NCBI GenBank assembly: GCA_009782405.1
Contig: WRJC01000046.1
Coordinates: 1-24,026 of the forward strand
Direction: 5' to 3'
Source of the DNA: Oscillospiraceae bacterium
Lineage (GTDB): Bacteria; Bacillota_A; Clostridia; Oscillospirales; WRJC01
Length of the DNA stretch: 24,026 nucleotides
A program made the position numbers and the translations under genes. Positions 21,971 through 24,026 of the stretch are shown in pieces. Every line of letters begins with the position of its first letter. Positions within the stretch are counted from its first letter, which is position 1. The notes under the pieces were generated by a model. That model was not told the origin of the DNA and ran no database searches. It was given only the letters and a program-made list of their open reading frames with translations.

Positions 21971-23279
21971 TCTGTTCAAAAAAACCTCTGCTATTGATGA
22001 ACGGACGCAAATACGATAAAAATAGAAGCCGTCCGTGTCGTTCTAAAAATTTTACGTCTTTTTCGGTGAATATTTCATTATAATGATCGGCGAACTTCCG
22101 CAGGCAGAGCTCCATATCGAATTTTTCATCTTTTACAATATCCGATATGACATCGTTTGGGGTTTTTGTTTTTATATCGGTCTGATCCTTTGAGATGAAA
22201 TAATCGTATATAATCGTTTCAAAGATTTGGTTTGATACCGCCGCGATACCATCTTTATTTTGTATAACTCCAAACATAGCCGCCAAATCTATCGTAGGGT
22301 TGCCAAATTTGAAACTATAGCTTTTGCCTAAAATTAATATTTCGTATATCAGCTGATATAGTTCTTTGTCGTTCTCTAAATTTTTGTAAATATCGTCAAA
22401 TAATGTGTTTTGTTCATGTATTATGATATTGACGGCTTTTTGTATATCCGGAAGCGTCCAATTTCTGTCAAGTTCTTCGTCAATGTACTGACATATTCTT
22501 GATACCAAGAAAGGATAACCTCTCGTGTAGCCGTAAATTTCTTCTGATATTGCCGATATATCCATGCCCGTGTTGTGGTCTGCTTCATATTCATTCAACA
22601 TTGTGGCAATTTCCGTAGGGTTGAAAGACATATCTACGTTAAAATTTACGGCTATGTTCCACGGTGAATCGTATTTCTTATCATTGGATTCGGCAGTTGT
22701 GTAGTTGCCTTCCCGCATCATTTTAGTTTTGATATTCTTGATATCGTGTACGCCTGCCAATATAACACTATGAAAAGTTGCGCCCGTACCACTCTTCCGT
22801 TCGTTGAATTTATTTCGCAACATACCTAAAAAATGTAGGAAAACCTCGTGATTGCTTGCTTTATCTACCTCGTCTATCATCAGAACAATTTTTTTATCAA
22901 AGCATATTTGTGTCAAATGGACGCTCAGTTCGTCGAAATCAGTTACTTTATTATTCTGCCATTCTATTTTTTCGCTTGAATTTGAACCAGTTTTTGCCGC
23001 CATGTCTAACTGCCACAGAAATCGTTGGCAAAAAGATTGAGCGTTCGCAAACATTGTTGTACCTACTCCCTCGAAACTCAAATTGATACACATATATTCA
23101 TTTGCTAAAGTTCTTTTAAGGGTATTAAGGGTTGTTGTTTTTCCGTACTGACGCGCACGGTTTATTGTGAAATAACTGCGTCTGTCTACAAGCTGTTTTA
23201 TTTGTTTTATTTTTCCGCTTATATCGACCATGTAATCTTCTTCGGGCGTACATAAACTGGTTACATTGAATCTCCGCAT
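21948..23279 (-). CDS. AAA-like ATPase, apparently lacking its usual C-terminal nuclease domain
   Basis: The 443-residue protein has a P-loop variant INRARQYGKTTTL (39-51) and Walker B IVLMIDEVDKA (131-141), as in the AAA-ATPase_like group. In the family the last residues before the PD-(D/E)XK domain (DUF1703) resemble FLERHGRLLFLSYLRPFINSRG, present here at about 410-431. The sequence then ends EQITPIPRM, encoded by bases that belong to the 3' end of the sigma gene (23-base overlap). The nuclease domain that should follow is missing. A ribosome site GGAGG lies just upstream. Most such proteins are linked to mobile DNA and their job is unclear. A truncation by rearrangement is likely. Confidence 0.75.
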   Translation of the reverse strand: MRRFNVTSLCTPEEDYMVDISGKIKQIKQLVDRRSYFTINRARQYGKTTTLNTLKRTLANEYMCINLSFEGVGTTMFANAQSFCQRFLWQLDMAAKTGSNSSEKIEWQNNKVTDFDELSVHLTQICFDKKIVLMIDEVDKASNHEVFLHFLGMLRNKFNERKSGTGATFHSVILAGVHDIKNIKTKMMREGNYTTAESNDKKYDSPWNIAVNFNVDMSFNPTEIATMLNEYEADHNTGMDISAISEEIYGYTRGYPFLVSRICQYIDEELDRNWTLPDIQKAVNIIIHEQNTLFDDIYKNLENDKELYQLIYEILILGKSYSFKFGNPTIDLAAMFGVIQNKDGIAAVSNQIFETIIYDYFISKDQTDIKTKTPNDVISDIVKDEKFDMELCLRKFADHYNEIFTEKDVKFLERHGRLLFLSYLRPFINSRGFFEQITPIPRM

Positions 23280-23303
23280 ATCCTGCCTCCATATTTTTAT
23301 GAA

Positions 23304-23351
23304 TTACAAATTTTTCCATTTGATAATTTGTATAGCTTCGTCTAATGTCAT
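23304..23351 (-). CDS. 15-residue ORF overlapping the acetyltransferase stop
   Basis: The ATG at 23349-23351 overlaps the TGA of the acetyltransferase gene (ATGA), with GGAGG 7-8 bases upstream. It encodes MTLDEAIQIIKWKNL and ends at a TAA, followed at once by the ribosome binding site of the AAA ATPase. The first residues look like the start of a longer protein (MTLDEAI...), so this is probably a truncated gene start or a translational coupling peptide. Confidence 0.35.
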   Translation of the reverse strand: MTLDEAIQIIKWKNL

Positions 23352-23785
23352 TTTTTGTCCTCCATGTTTTTGTCAAGCAGTATTTCCGATGTATCGCCGT
23401 ATCCACATGAATGGTATAGCTTTTGTGCTATTGTATTTTCATTTCCGGCAAGAATATGAAAATGGTTCACTCCGCGTTTGTTAAGCTCATTTTCTGTTAT
23501 GCCTAAAAGTTGTTTGCCAATACCCTGCCGCCGATATTCATCCATAACATAAAGTTCTGTAATCTCAGCGAATTTATATGAATAACACATAGATTTTAAG
23601 ATTTGCCCGCAACAGAAGCCGACAAGTTTGTTTCCATTTGCGGCAACACAGACAATTTCTTGTCCGTTTTCTTTAAGGGATTTTTCGATTGCTTCTATCG
23701 TATTACTTCCATCGCCATTGAAAAAGTCATTTAATTTCTTCAATTCCGGCGCGTCGGAATTTTTTGCCACGCGAATATCAATCAT
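23348..23785 (-). CDS. GNAT-family N-acetyltransferase
   Basis: This 145-residue protein has the GNAT core: VMDEYRRQGIGKQLL (about 80-94) with the Q/RxxGxG/A acetyl-CoA loop RRQGIG, preceded by the beta strand KFAEITELYV. The tail HILAGNENTIAQKLYHSCGY is typical of members that acetylate small molecules or proteins. The substrate is unknown. GAGG lies 7 bases upstream of the ATG at 23785. It is followed by the overlapping 15-residue ORF and then the AAA ATPase, all on the minus strand, so it may be the first gene of that unit. Confidence 0.85.
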   Translation of the reverse strand: MIDIRVAKNSDAPELKKLNDFFNGDGSNTIEAIEKSLKENGQEIVCVAANGNKLVGFCCGQILKSMCYSYKFAEITELYVMDEYRRQGIGKQLLGITENELNKRGVNHFHILAGNENTIAQKLYHSCGYGDTSEILLDKNMEDKK

Positions 23786-23795
23786 AACATTTACC

Positions 23796-23879
23796 TCAAT
23801 TCCTTCTCATGCCGTAGGCATTAAATGGGGTGGGTTGTTTATGAAGCCGTTTGACCTGTTGGCTCGTGAGCGTCATCAT
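23796..23879 (-). pseudogene. Doc/Fic toxin N-terminal remnant
   Basis: Immediately after the Phd-like antitoxin (ATGA overlap at its stop), an ATG starts MMTLTSQQVKRLHKQ, the N-terminal helix of Doc-type toxins of the Fic fold, normally followed by a GG-containing loop and a conserved body. Here it continues PTPFNAYGMRRN and stops at 23796-23798, so over 90 percent of the toxin is missing. The break lies near 23834. Confidence 0.6.
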
Positions 23880-24026
23880 TTCGCCAATTCCTCAAACGCT
23901 TTAATGTGTTTCGCCAAAATACGCGAAGCCGCTGCGTCCACATCAACATCATCAGCGACAGCGTTTTGACAAAGCAGGCTGTAATCCAGCAGAACATATC
24001 GCGGGGCGTTGTTTTTCAAAATGATA
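23876..24026 (-). CDS. C-terminal part of a Phd/YefM-like antitoxin, cut by the window edge
   Basis: Reading in from the right edge, the frame IILKNNAPRYVLLDYSLLC resembles the KNN-x-P-x-x-VLL block of StbD/Phd-type antitoxins. It is followed by an acidic stretch (ADDVDVDAA) and the helix RILAKHIKAFEELAK, ending at the stop 23876-23878. The start lies beyond the window. It overlaps the truncated Doc-like toxin by the usual ATGA junction, so the original module was Phd-Doc-like. Whether the antitoxin is still whole cannot be seen. Confidence 0.6.
   Translation of the reverse strand, partial: IILKNNAPRYVLLDYSLLCQNAVADDVDVDAAASRILAKHIKAFEELAK

Overview
The window looks like an accessory region of a Gram-positive anaerobe, most likely a member of the Clostridia (Firmicutes). 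The clues are a Tn4451-type mobilizable element (TnpX, TnpW, TnpV and a MobV relaxase), strong AGGAGG-like ribosome binding sites, extended -10 promoters, and AraC/GyrI-like, VanZ and AAA/DUF4143 families typical of that class. No housekeeping locus is present, so the genus cannot be fixed from this sequence.

Layout. Bases 1-250 hold the 3' end of an unrecognised gene. About 331-6567 is a cryptic mobilizable element read on the minus strand: tnpV, a 0.9 kb repeat-bearing non-coding stretch, tnpW, a large serine recombinase (4-base overlap with tnpW), a GNRA-capped terminator hairpin, a palindrome-rich candidate oriT, a MobV relaxase and a RepA-like ATPase. No cargo such as a resistance gene is visible.

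6600-11350 is a mixed stretch: a Nudix hydrolase, a frameshifted GrpB remnant, the 3' half of a tRNA-Gln (a likely integration scar), an internally deleted RNA ligase pseudogene, an ABC-F ATPase, an unrecognised cysteine-rich 355-residue protein, a convergent RidA-family enzyme, and a 62-residue ORF that looks like a composite of two gene remnants.

11350-18800 contains three AraC-type genes interrupted by toxin-antitoxin islands. These are an AraC/GyrI-like regulator, a RelE-type toxin with its antitoxin, a segment bounded by two copies of a 22-base repeat that carries a DUF433/DUF5615 (VapBC-like) pair and a VanZ protein, an AraC HTH fused to two GNAT acetyltransferase domains, and a second AraC/GyrI-like regulator that probably forms an operon with a 306-residue protein of unknown function. 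All three AraC-type genes share a TGN-TATRAT extended -10 promoter.

18800-24026 holds an AAA/DUF4143 ATPase with a near-consensus promoter, an ECF-like sigma factor carrying a roughly 370-residue C-terminal extension with its own winged-helix-like segment, a convergent AAA ATPase that seems to have lost its C-terminal nuclease domain where it meets the sigma gene, a GNAT acetyltransferase, and a broken Phd/Doc module at the right edge.

Overall this is a genomic scrap-heap of mobile-element scars, toxin-antitoxin pairs and small stress or sensing regulators. The best candidates for something undescribed are the sigma factor with a built-in sensor-like C-terminus, the AraC-GNAT-GNAT fusion, the AraC/GyrI plus 306-residue pair, and the hairpin-bearing repeats around the DUF433/DUF5615/VanZ segment.
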